DNA from: a virus
DNA: 29,134 bases
Reading direction: 5' to 3' (one strand)
IMG/VR virus record: IMGVR_UViG_3300050821_024088
Span: 1 to 29,134 of that record
Shown here: positions 1 through 6,937 of the stretch, piece by piece
How the letters are laid out: each line of letters opens with the position of its first letter
Numbering within the stretch: position 1 is the first letter of the stretch
Translations under genes and position numbers: made by a program
The notes under the pieces: generated by a model
Told to the model about the DNA's origin: nothing
The model's database searches: none
Seen by the model: only the letters and a program-made list of their open reading frames with translations

Positions 1-225
1 CTATGCTTCGTTCAGGCCAGCGCCTCGCTCAGAGAGGAAGGCAATGCCTTTGCCAGTTATCCGATATGGGGAACCAGTTTGACCATCGTCTGCTTCCGCA
101 TAACCTTTGCGGATGAGCGTTGCCAAATCATCCGTCATTGAGTCCTGAAGATCGACTAAGGGCCGCGCATTATCGCCGATGTTGGACAGTAAGGAGATTT
201 GGTCACCGGACAGGTCATCGGGCAT
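1..225 (-). CDS. Small winged-helix-like protein, unknown function
   Basis: This 74-residue protein is the only convincing minus-strand gene and is divergent from everything downstream. Its C-terminal half has the pattern of a winged-helix DNA-binding domain: a helix ending in LIRKGYAEAD, a turn, then the strand and helix YRITGKGIAFL, which resembles the wing and last helix of MarR/PadR-type folds. It is short for a complete regulator. It could be a small phage repressor-like or accessory protein, or a host gene beside the phage. The ATG at 223-225 has only a weak purine-rich stretch upstream. The stop codon is the first base triplet of the window, so its downstream neighbour is unseen. The fold is inferred from pattern only. 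Confidence 0.5.
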   Translation of the reverse strand: MPDDLSGDQISLLSNIGDNARPLVDLQDSMTDDLATLIRKGYAEADDGQTGSPYRITGKGIAFLSERGAGLNEA

Positions 226-382
226 TGGATCTCGCTCTCAGGGGTTAAGGTCGCATCAGCATAGACATAGCGTTTGCATTGGGCTTGGGTTGCCAACAAA
301 GTGCAGATTATGTCTCACTTGCCTTCGATGCAGGAACAGAATAGAACCTTCGTAGTCTGCGGCGCTTCGCCATCTTGCATCT

Positions 383-700
383 TTGGTTCTTCGGTTCCCT
401 CGCTTGCTCTCCCGCCGCAACAACACAAAATCCCCATCTGAGATAGCGGCGGCGCGCACCGCCATCGCGCCTGCGCCAGTTGATCAACCACCCCATTACG
501 CCAGCTACAAGCCCCGCAAGCTAACCGCCGAACAACAGACGCGGCATGACCGGGTGTGCGAACTGTGGCGCAGCGGCAACGGTGTCAGAGAAATTATGCT
601 GGCCATGACTATGCCGAAAAGCACCGTCACATGGATCATCAACAAAAACGGCCTATGGGGCAAAGGCGGCCGAACGGCTAAATATCGGGGGAATGCATGA
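383..700 (+). CDS. Helix-turn-helix protein, start uncertain
   Basis: The frame encodes up to 105 residues. The C-terminal 55 look like a helix-turn-helix: RVCELWRSGNGVREIMLAM followed by PKSTVTWIINKNGLWGKGG, with the spacing of Hin/resolvase-like or GcrA-type domains. No ATG lies before that domain. The listed start is a TTG at 383, and another TTG lies at 404, so the true start is unclear and the gene could be 5'-truncated. The first 40 residues are basic and proline-rich and may not be translated. It overlaps the next gene by 4 bases (ATGA), which suggests co-translation with the nuclease-like pair. A DNA-binding role is inferred; the target is unknown. Confidence 0.5.
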   Translation: MVLRFPRLLSRRNNTKSPSEIAAARTAIAPAPVDQPPHYASYKPRKLTAEQQTRHDRVCELWRSGNGVREIMLAMTMPKSTVTWIINKNGLWGKGGRTAKYRGNA

Positions 701-1278
701 AGGCATCTGAAGCACAATGCGGAGCAGAACTATTCCAATTTCCAACCAACCAGGCGATCAATAGTCTTAGGGGTAACGTCCGTGAGAATAACAGGAACCT
801 GCGGCGCGGCGTAATATCTGAAATGGTTGCATGTGCTTGGCTTTCTGCACAAGGCTATGATGTTTTCAGAAACACATCACCATACGGGGACGCGGATATA
901 GTAATTCGTAATGGCTCTAAACTCACGGCAGTTGATGTAAAAACCGGCGTCAATGCTGATGGTCGTGGATACCTTCCTGGTAATCGACGAATGCAGGCTG
1001 CTCAGATCGCTTCTGGGGTAGAAATCCTTTATGTCTTTCCAGACGGACATTGCGCTTGGGGCCGAGCTATCGATCCGAAATACGGACAACCACCCGAAGA
1101 ACCAAGAAAGCGGATGAAAATAAAGGCGCAAGCGCCACCCCATCAAACGAAAACAGTGTGCATTCATTGTCGTGAACCATTCTCGCATGGGCGAAGAAAA
1201 AAGTTTTATTGCAGTGAATATTGTGGGTCGACGCATAGGCAGCGGCATGCTCGGCTCAGGAAGATGGCTGCATTATGA
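697..1278 (+). CDS. PD-(D/E)XK nuclease-like protein with C-terminal zinc finger, copy A
   Basis: This 193-residue protein carries the layout of a PD-(D/E)XK nuclease core. It has a helix with E42 (GVISE), a strand with D65 and D67 (GDADIVI), and a strand with D80 and K82 (AVDVKTG), followed by a core helix (QAAQIASGVEI). The order matches Holliday-junction-resolvase-like and restriction-endonuclease-like folds. A C-terminal module has CxxC (C155, C158) and CxxxC (C172, C176) pairs in a basic stretch, probably a zinc finger for DNA binding. The next gene is a diverged tandem paralogue, overlapping by 4 bases. GC counted over three sequence lines is near 48 percent, well below the structural genes. 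A nuclease fold is likely; activity and target are unknown. Confidence 0.7.
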   Translation: MKASEAQCGAELFQFPTNQAINSLRGNVRENNRNLRRGVISEMVACAWLSAQGYDVFRNTSPYGDADIVIRNGSKLTAVDVKTGVNADGRGYLPGNRRMQAAQIASGVEILYVFPDGHCAWGRAIDPKYGQPPEEPRKRMKIKAQAPPHQTKTVCIHCREPFSHGRRKKFYCSEYCGSTHRQRHARLRKMAAL

Positions 1279-1838
1279 GTACAAAGGGTTCGGCAGCGGT
1301 TCAGTTCTGTGAGCTATTTCAGGAACTAAAACAAGATGATAACGCCAATATCAGGTGCGGCCAGATCTCGGAACATGTGGCATGCGCTTGGTTCCTGTCA
1401 CAGGGATACGATGTATTCAAAAACATATCTCCTCATGGGGATGCCGATATTGTTGTGAGAAGGGACGGTAAGACGATCCCAGTAGATGTTAAAACCGCCA
1501 AACCAGATGGATCATTGTCGGCTCACCGGACAAAACAGGCTAAGCAGATAGCGGCCGGTGTCGAGATCGTTTATGTATTCCGCGATGGAAGATGCGAATG
1601 GGGGCGGGATGTAGACTCGGCATATGGTTGCCAGAGTGGTCGTATCCCTAAACCTCTTCCCGAGACGCCCATTATTGCAGGTATTGGGTGCGTTGGTTGC
1701 GACACGATGTTCGTTCCCACCGTCGCGCTGCGCCGCACACATAAGCAGAAATATTGCTCATACCTCTGCGCGCGAAGGACACGCGCGCGAAGATATCGCC
1801 GTCAACGCAAATTGCGGAGGGAAAATGCAGTTCAGTGA
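1275..1838 (+). CDS. PD-(D/E)XK nuclease-like protein with C-terminal zinc finger, copy B
   Basis: This 187-residue protein is a diverged tandem copy of its upstream neighbour. The core is conserved (E33 in QISEHVACAW, D56 and D58 in HGDADIVV, D71 and K73 in PVDVKT), as is the helix QIAAGVEIVYVF. The N-terminus, the linker after the core and the finger loops differ. The C-terminal cysteines are also retained (C139, C142, C161, C165), followed by a strongly basic tail. The start ATG overlaps the previous stop, and the end overlaps the next gene by 14 bases, so the three are probably co-translated. Keeping all predicted catalytic and metal residues in both copies argues that neither is a pseudogene. 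They could work as a heterodimer or recognise different sites; that is speculation. Confidence 0.7.
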   Translation: MSTKGSAAVQFCELFQELKQDDNANIRCGQISEHVACAWFLSQGYDVFKNISPHGDADIVVRRDGKTIPVDVKTAKPDGSLSAHRTKQAKQIAAGVEIVYVFRDGRCEWGRDVDSAYGCQSGRIPKPLPETPIIAGIGCVGCDTMFVPTVALRRTHKQKYCSYLCARRTRARRYRRQRKLRRENAVQ

Positions 1839-2487
1839 TGCGCCAAAATTCTTGCTGGAAAAGCGGGCGATCCCTAACAGGAAGGCAAGATCATCGTTGA
1901 AAACTGCGCGCAAACGAGCAAAAAAGGCTCATGGCAGATTTGACGGTGACACCGGCACTCCCGAAATGAAACAAAGGCAAAAGGTTGTGCTTGAGAATAG
2001 GGGATATTCTAGCACAGGATATGTGACCTCCGTCGGCGCGCGCGTCGAGGCCCAGCTGCCCCATGATCTCTATCGTATTCGTCGGCTGCTCGACCGCGAC
2101 AATGAATGGCGCAACCAGATTCTCTGGCAAGCCGCGGAACGTCTCAGGCAGGATTTCGAGGCATCCGGCCTGCAGGCCAAGATGTGCTCCAGCTTTGCGC
2201 CACGCGTCAGCGGCGGTGTGCAGCAATGGTCTGCCGACAAACAAGTCGACGCTCTGAAACGATACAAGAAGGCTGTTAACGCTGTAGGCGGTGATCTCGG
2301 CAGCGGCGCCGCACTGCGCTCCGCATTGTTCTACGTGGTCATTGAAGGCGTCCACGCAAGCGATTGGGCGCGTCGTAACGCAAAAACTCCGCAGGTTGGG
2401 ATTGAGATACTCCGATTGGCTCTCCTTGATCTGGCCCACCATTACGGGATCGCGAAAAAGGAAGATAGGAGCACAATACGCGCATGA
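1825..2487 (+). CDS. DUF6456-like protein, candidate late regulator
   Basis: The frame is open from 1624, but the ATG at 1825 is preferred. It has a strong GGAGGG ribosome binding site four bases upstream, and the earlier part lies inside the nuclease-like gene in another frame. The 220-residue product starts with a basic segment (KTARKRAKKAHGR). It then has a helical domain with ERLRQDFEASGLQ, a variable linker, VDALKRYKKAVNAVG, and an end resembling LRLALLDLAHHYG. That sequence of motifs is like DUF6456, a domain common in alphaproteobacteria, some members of which carry helix-turn-helix regions. In phages this position just before the late genes often holds a late regulator. The family match is from memory of the pattern; the regulatory role is inferred from position. 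Confidence 0.6.
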   Translation: MQFSDAPKFLLEKRAIPNRKARSSLKTARKRAKKAHGRFDGDTGTPEMKQRQKVVLENRGYSSTGYVTSVGARVEAQLPHDLYRIRRLLDRDNEWRNQILWQAAERLRQDFEASGLQAKMCSSFAPRVSGGVQQWSADKQVDALKRYKKAVNAVGGDLGSGAALRSALFYVVIEGVHASDWARRNAKTPQVGIEILRLALLDLAHHYGIAKKEDRSTIRA

Positions 2488-2705
2488 TTGGCTTTATCGG
2501 CATAAACCATTGGGACAAGGCGCTGCCTGTCACGACAGATACGATTGTCTGTGTTCGATTGAGGAATGGGACTTGCGCAGGACCAGCACGCGCCGAGGCA
2601 TTTGAATGGGAGTTCAGGCTAAACCAAGATGATGATGTGGTTGAATATCGCATTGCAGAAAATGAGGATCGAACGTGCCCGCGACAAAAAGTCCTTGACT
2701 GCTGA
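2484..2705 (+). CDS. Small hypothetical protein
   Basis: A 73-residue protein whose ATG overlaps the previous stop (ATGA), so it is probably translated by coupling to the DUF6456-like gene. The middle is beta-like with aromatic residues (EAFEWEFRLNQ) followed by an acidic patch. No family is recognised, and no signal peptide or membrane segment is visible. Its last codons overlap the -35 element of the promoter candidate beginning at 2695. Confidence 0.55.
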   Translation: MIGFIGINHWDKALPVTTDTIVCVRLRNGTCAGPARAEAFEWEFRLNQDDDVVEYRIAENEDRTCPRQKVLDC

Positions 2706-2722
2706 ATAACGCCGAGTATATA
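2695..2722 (+). promoter_or_regulatory. Candidate late promoter with GTATATAC palindrome
   Basis: TTGACT at 2695-2700 matches the sigma-70 -35 consensus at five of six positions. A 16-base spacer leads to TATATA at 2717-2722, which sits inside the perfect palindrome GTATATAC (2716-2723). The same 8-base palindrome recurs at 26978-26985 before the holin candidate. The expected start site, near 2730, lies just before the hairpin terminator at 2748-2776. The -10 match is only four of six and lacks the final T, so this stays a candidate. Confidence 0.42.
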
Positions 2723-2747
2723 CATTTCGATACGCTCCATAATTGTC

Positions 2748-2776
2748 GCCGCGTCCCAAATAGGTTCGCGGCTTTT
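2748..2776 (+). terminator. Hairpin terminator before the packaging genes
   Basis: GCCGCG (2748-2753) can pair perfectly with CGCGGC (2767-2772) across a 13-base loop. The stem is followed directly by TTTT (2773-2776). The stem is short but entirely G-C. It may end transcripts from the accessory genes. It also lies about 20-45 bases after the predicted start of the 2695 promoter, so it could instead act as a leader terminator. Confidence 0.5.
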
Positions 2777-2918
2777 CTATGTGCGGTCGGTGACACTAGC
2801 CGCGCGTGTGTTAACGGCGGCAGTTCGCGGCGGCTTCAATGGTTTCTCCGGCCTGCTGAGCGAATGGACAGTCTGGAAAGACGGACAAATTTCAATCACT
2901 TGGAACAATAGAACAGGA

Positions 2919-3287
2919 ATGCCGGAATTCGAAAAGGGACAGAGCGGTAATCCGGGTGGAAGGCCCAAGAGACAGCTTTTCACCGAGGCGCTTCGCATTC
3001 AGGCTCTGCGGCCGGTTGAGCTTGATGAGAGCGGCCAGCCAAAGCTACCTGAATTGCCTAATAACCCACGCCAGATCGATGTCATTGCAAATACATTGAT
3101 AGTTGAAGCCAGGACGGGCGAGAATCGCACGCAGGCCATCAAGGAAATTCGCGACACGCTGCAAGGCAAACCGGCTCAATCACTCGAACACAGCGGCATG
3201 ATCGCCAGCACCCATGAAGAGCTTCTGAAACAACTCGATAACGAGACTGATGACGCCGACGGAGAAAGCGATACGCCTCCGGCTTAA
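2919..3287 (+). CDS. DUF5681 protein, candidate small terminase subunit
   Basis: The frame is open from 2781, but the ATG at 2919 places the conserved motif at the N-terminus, as in the family: FEKGQSGNPGGRPKRQ at residues 4-19. This is the hallmark of DUF5681, a domain found in phage genomes next to the large terminase. The 122-residue product continues with helices and ends in an acidic tail (NETDDADGESD). Its position immediately before terL and the 38-base overlap with it make it the best candidate for the DNA-recognition (small) terminase subunit. That role is inferred from position, since no classical small-terminase motif is visible. A purine-rich ACAGGA precedes the start. About 215 bases upstream are non-coding and hold promoter and terminator signals. 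Confidence 0.7.
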   Translation: MPEFEKGQSGNPGGRPKRQLFTEALRIQALRPVELDESGQPKLPELPNNPRQIDVIANTLIVEARTGENRTQAIKEIRDTLQGKPAQSLEHSGMIASTHEELLKQLDNETDDADGESDTPPA

Positions 3288-4686
3288 AACGGACTTTCCG
3301 TATTACGCTCCGCGATGCCTCCGAATTCATACCAAGAGCGGCAGCATTGAGCCGTTCCGGCTGAACAAGCCGCAACGCTATTTACATGAAACACTCGAAG
3401 CGCAGCGCGCCGCGACCGGAAAGGTTCGCGCCCTCGTCCTGAAAGGCCGCCAGCAAGGGGTGTCCAGTTACACCGAAGGCCGCTTTTTCTGGCGTGTCAC
3501 GCACCGTCGTGGCGCAAGGGTTTTCATCCTTACCCACATGGATGACGCGACGAACAATTTGTTCGGTATGGCCAAGAGGTTTTATGAAAACTGCCCGGAA
3601 GTTGTAAGACCTTCGCTGGCGGCCTCGAACTCCAAGGAACTCATTTTCGACGGGCTTGATAGCAGCTACAAGGTCGGCACGGCTGGCAGCAAGGGCGTAG
3701 GGCGAAGCGATACCATCCAGCTTTTCCATGCCAGCGAGTCGGCCTACTGGCCTAATGCTCAAATGCACGTCGCTGGAGCTTTGCAGGCAGTTCCTGATGA
3801 GCCCGATACCGAAATTATCATTGAAAGCACATCCGCCGGTCGCACAGGCCTGTTTTACGAGATGTGCGCCGCGGCCATGCGAGCGGAGGGGGAATATATC
3901 CTCGTCTTCATTCCATGGTTCTGGCAGCGCGAGTATCGGAAGCCGGTTACTGATTCGTTTGAACTGACAAGTGACGAGAATTCCTACCAAAAGACCCATT
4001 TGCTTCACGTGGAGCAAATGGCCTGGCGCCGCGCCAAGATTGTCGAACTAAACGGCGTCCACAACTTCAGGCGGGAATATCCCGCTACACCGGAAGAGGC
4101 GTTCAGCGCCGAAGTGCCGGGTGCGCTCTGGAAGCGCGAGCAGATAGACAATTTGAGGGTTCTGGGCGGAATTCCCGAACTCAAGCGCATTGTGGTTGCT
4201 GTCGATCCATCAGGGGGCGACAAGGACAGAAACGATGAAGTCGGCATAATCGTCGCCGGCATCGATGCGCAGAAACACGGCTATGTGCTGGCCGATCACT
4301 CCGGGCGCTACAGCCCCGAGACCTGGGCCAGCAAAACGGTCGCGCTTTACCGCCAATTCAAGGCCGACCGGATAGTAGCTGAGGCGAATTTCGGCGGCCA
4401 GATGGTCGAAAGCACGATCCGCGTTGTCGACAGGAATGCACCGGTCAAGCTTGTTCACGCTTCGCGCGGCAAGCAGGCCCGTGCCGAGCCTGTCGCGGCC
4501 ATCTACGAATCAAATCGCGCGCACCATTGCGGGACCTTCGTCGGTCTCGAGGACGAGATGGTGACGTGGGTGCCATTGGTGTCAACGGACAGCCCCAACA
4601 GAATTGACGCAATGGTCTTTGCATTAACCGAGCTTATGATCGATTCCGGAGGCGCAGCCGTTCAAACCAAAATCACCGGGTTCTAG
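3250..4686 (+). CDS. terL: Terminase large subunit (packaging ATPase and nuclease)
   Basis: This 478-residue protein is the DNA-packaging motor. The ATPase domain has a Walker A-like LKGRQQGVSS (about residues 64-73), in which the usual GKS lysine is replaced as in many terminases of this type. It also has a Walker B region ending FHASESAYWP (about 159-168) and a coupling-like IESTSAG (191-197). The RNase H-like nuclease domain starts with VAVDPSGGDKDRND (D319), continues with RIVAEAN (E378) and ends with NRIDAMVFAL (D453), the expected three acidic positions. Length is normal for the family. The ATG lies inside the DUF5681 gene, overlapping by 38 bases. The stop touches the portal start codon with no gap. 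It acts at the portal vertex of the empty procapsid. Confidence 0.95.
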   Translation: MTPTEKAIRLRLKTDFPYYAPRCLRIHTKSGSIEPFRLNKPQRYLHETLEAQRAATGKVRALVLKGRQQGVSSYTEGRFFWRVTHRRGARVFILTHMDDATNNLFGMAKRFYENCPEVVRPSLAASNSKELIFDGLDSSYKVGTAGSKGVGRSDTIQLFHASESAYWPNAQMHVAGALQAVPDEPDTEIIIESTSAGRTGLFYEMCAAAMRAEGEYILVFIPWFWQREYRKPVTDSFELTSDENSYQKTHLLHVEQMAWRRAKIVELNGVHNFRREYPATPEEAFSAEVPGALWKREQIDNLRVLGGIPELKRIVVAVDPSGGDKDRNDEVGIIVAGIDAQKHGYVLADHSGRYSPETWASKTVALYRQFKADRIVAEANFGGQMVESTIRVVDRNAPVKLVHASRGKQARAEPVAAIYESNRAHHCGTFVGLEDEMVTWVPLVSTDSPNRIDAMVFALTELMIDSGGAAVQTKITGF

Positions 4687-6063
4687 ATGCCGATCGATAC
4701 AGTACACCCGGCCTATGCTCAGAACGTCGAGCGCTGGAACCGCTGTCGCGCCGCATACGAAGGCGAAGACGCTATAAAGCACGCGACTGTTCAATATCTA
4801 CCACGCCTGTCCGGGCAGGAGAACAACGACTACGCCGCCTATCTTATGCGCGCCCTCTACTACGAGGCCGTAAGCCGGACGGTGGACGGGTATGTGGGGG
4901 CCATTGTTCGCAAGGCACCGGTGCTTCAGTTGCCTGGCAGGATCGGGGATTTCGAACAGGATACGACGGCATCCGGTATTGGCCTCGTCGAGTTTATCAA
5001 AAAGCTCTGCTGCGAGAACCTGCTGGCAGGTCGCATGGGCATTCTGGTTGACTTTGATGAGACGGATGATCGCGCCTATCTAGCCGCATATACCTCCGAG
5101 AGCATCACGAATTGGGGCGACGGATTCGTCGTTCTCAAGGAAACAGCCTACGTTCCGACCGATGAGTTCGGTCAGAAGCAGATAGAGCAATATCGCGAGC
5201 TGCGGCTAAGCGAGGGGAGATACGTCGTCACTATCTGGCGCCGCCCGGAAACCGCTTCGGGCAGCCCGGCTGCCAGCTGGACAATTCACGAAACGATAGA
5301 GCCGAAGAAGAAAGGCATCCGGCTGAAGGAACTACCCTTCTTCTGGCTTTCCTGTTTCGGACGTTCGGAGAAGATCGAGAAGCCGCCGTTGCTTGGCCTG
5401 GTCAATGTGGCCTTGTCACATTACCGCACAAGCGCGGACCTCGAGCATGGCCGCCACTTCACCGGTTTGCCTACGCTATGGGTAAGTGGCATTTCGGATT
5501 CTAACGCGCAGATCAGGGTGGGCTCCCAGGCGGCAATCCTGCTCAGCGATCCGGCTTCTAAAGTTGGCTACGCCGAGTTTTCTGGACAAGGGCTGGGGTC
5601 ACTCGAACGGGCCCTCGAATCCAAAGAGCACATGATGGCCGTGCTGGGCGCCGCCGTGTTCGCAGATCCCAAGAAAGGCGTGGAAGCCGCCGAGACGGCG
5701 CGAATCCGTACAAGCGGCGAAACATCGCTGCTCACGGGCATCGTGAGTGCCGTCGAAGAAACACTCGAGGCGGCGCTGCGGGCAGCGGCCGACTGGATGA
5801 GCGTCAGCGGCGAAATCGACGTCGCGATCAACCGCGAGTTCATCGACACAGATATCGATCCGCAGCTTCTGGCGTCGCTGCTTAAATCCTATCAGTCGGG
5901 CGCGATCAGTCACCACACTTTCCTGTTCAATCTCCAGAAAGCAGAAAGACTCGCCCCCGATCGCTCGATTGAGGACGAGAAGAAGGCCGTCATTGCCGAC
6001 CAGGCGCGGGACGCACCTGGCACCGATGACGACCAACAGCAACCGAGCCCGCGCGGCGCGTAG
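4687..6063 (+). CDS. Portal protein, DUF4055 family
   Basis: This 458-residue protein matches the DUF4055 group of phage portal proteins. It has an N-terminal YEGEDAIKHATVQYLPRLSG, the helical YYEAVSRTVDGYVGAIVRKAP, the segment LLAGRMGILVDFDET, and a later ALESKEHMMAVLGAAVF. Portals form the dodecameric ring through which the terminase pumps DNA and to which the connector binds. The gene starts directly after the terL stop and is followed by the scaffold, the usual order. The C-terminal 30 residues are charged and glutamine-rich (TDDDQQQPSP) and likely disordered. The family call rests on recalled motif similarity plus gene order, which agree well. Confidence 0.88.
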   Translation: MPIDTVHPAYAQNVERWNRCRAAYEGEDAIKHATVQYLPRLSGQENNDYAAYLMRALYYEAVSRTVDGYVGAIVRKAPVLQLPGRIGDFEQDTTASGIGLVEFIKKLCCENLLAGRMGILVDFDETDDRAYLAAYTSESITNWGDGFVVLKETAYVPTDEFGQKQIEQYRELRLSEGRYVVTIWRRPETASGSPAASWTIHETIEPKKKGIRLKELPFFWLSCFGRSEKIEKPPLLGLVNVALSHYRTSADLEHGRHFTGLPTLWVSGISDSNAQIRVGSQAAILLSDPASKVGYAEFSGQGLGSLERALESKEHMMAVLGAAVFADPKKGVEAAETARIRTSGETSLLTGIVSAVEETLEAALRAAADWMSVSGEIDVAINREFIDTDIDPQLLASLLKSYQSGAISHHTFLFNLQKAERLAPDRSIEDEKKAVIADQARDAPGTDDDQQQPSPRGA

Positions 6064-6086
6064 GGCAGCTACCTGGGAGGTAGAAG

Positions 6087-6824
6087 ATGTCATTAAAGAC
6101 ACGTATTAAATCACTTGAAGAAGTTCCCGAAGCCGTCCGCGAGTTTTATACCGAACAGGACGGAGAGTTCTTCCTTCCCGTCGAAGGCATGGTGACCAAA
6201 GACAAGCTCGACGAGTTCCGTACCAACAATGTCGATCTGAAAAAGCAGCTGGAAACCCTGCAGGAAAGGTTCGATGGCGTCGACCCCGATGTGTTCCGCG
6301 AGCTCAGCGCAAAGGCGCAGAAGGAGCGCGACAAGAAGCTCATCGACTCGGGCAAGGTCGAAGAAATGGTCAACGAGCGCTTAAACGCCGCCAAGGCCGG
6401 TTTCGAAAAGGAACGCAAGGGCCTGGATGAATCCAACCGCAAGCTCACCATCCAGCTCGAGGGGTTATTGATCGACAATGCCGTTCGCGACGCATCTGCG
6501 AAATCGGGCGTCCGCACCGGTGCGGTTGATGATGTTCTCCTGCGCGCGCGCCAGGTATTCAAGATTATCGACGGCAAGGCCGTGGCCTACGAAGGCGATA
6601 AACAGATTTTCGGCACCACGGGCAATCCTATTACCGTGGCCGAGTTTATCGCCGACAAGCTCGCCCCCGCCGCGCCCCATTTATTCGAATCGAGCCAGGG
6701 AAGCGGCGCTCGCAAGGCCGACGGCAGTTCGATGGGGGCCAGCGGCAAGATCGGCCGCGACGACCAGAAGGCATTTCTAGACAACCTGGCAGATATTGCA
6801 GCCGGTAAGAAGCAAGTAGCCTAA
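6087..6824 (+). CDS. Scaffolding protein
   Basis: This 245-residue, highly charged helical protein lies between portal and coat, where scaffold genes sit. The N-terminal 40 residues (VPEAVREFYTEQDGEFFLPV) resemble the start of Gp20-type minor structural/scaffold proteins. Residues about 45-130 form a lysine/glutamate-rich coiled coil (NNVDLKKQLETLQERF, KAGFEKERKGLDESN). A C-terminal part with AVRDASAKSGVRTGAVDDVLLRA follows, and a glycine/serine linker precedes the basic end. Scaffolds direct coat assembly and leave the maturing head. A strong GGGAGG ribosome binding site stands at 6075-6080, fitting a protein needed in high copy number. Identification is from composition, motif and context. 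Confidence 0.85.
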   Translation: MSLKTRIKSLEEVPEAVREFYTEQDGEFFLPVEGMVTKDKLDEFRTNNVDLKKQLETLQERFDGVDPDVFRELSAKAQKERDKKLIDSGKVEEMVNERLNAAKAGFEKERKGLDESNRKLTIQLEGLLIDNAVRDASAKSGVRTGAVDDVLLRARQVFKIIDGKAVAYEGDKQIFGTTGNPITVAEFIADKLAPAAPHLFESSQGSGARKADGSSMGASGKIGRDDQKAFLDNLADIAAGKKQVA

Positions 6825-6836
6825 TTCGAAGATACG

Positions 6837-6923
6837 GCGCGTGGGACGCGCTGAGTAAGCTGGCGGGGCTGGCGATCAACGACAGACATCCATCCCTCAC
6901 AACCAGCAGCCGGCACGACCGGC
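6837..6923 (+). promoter_or_regulatory. Two hairpins in the coat gene leader
   Basis: The 113-base gap before the coat gene holds two inverted repeats. GCGCGT/ACGCGC lies at 6837-6842 and 6846-6851 with a 3-base loop. GCCGG/CCGGC lies at 6909-6913 and 6919-6923 with a 5-base loop, ending 14 bases before the coat ATG. Neither has a T-run, so they are not classical terminators. They may stabilise or gate the coat message, or be processing sites. No good Shine-Dalgarno sequence is visible before the coat start. Confidence 0.35.
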
Positions 6924-6937
6924 AGAAATGACTACCG

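Noticed and set aside
256-465. Minus-strand frame of 69 residues whose first 20 residues resemble the opening strand of a NUDIX protein
   Set aside because: No NUDIX box follows, and it overlaps the more convincing helix-turn-helix frame on the + strand.
1624-1824. Upstream extension of the DUF6456-like frame
   Set aside because: It overlaps the second nuclease-like gene and lacks protein-like content; the ATG at 1825 has a strong ribosome binding site.
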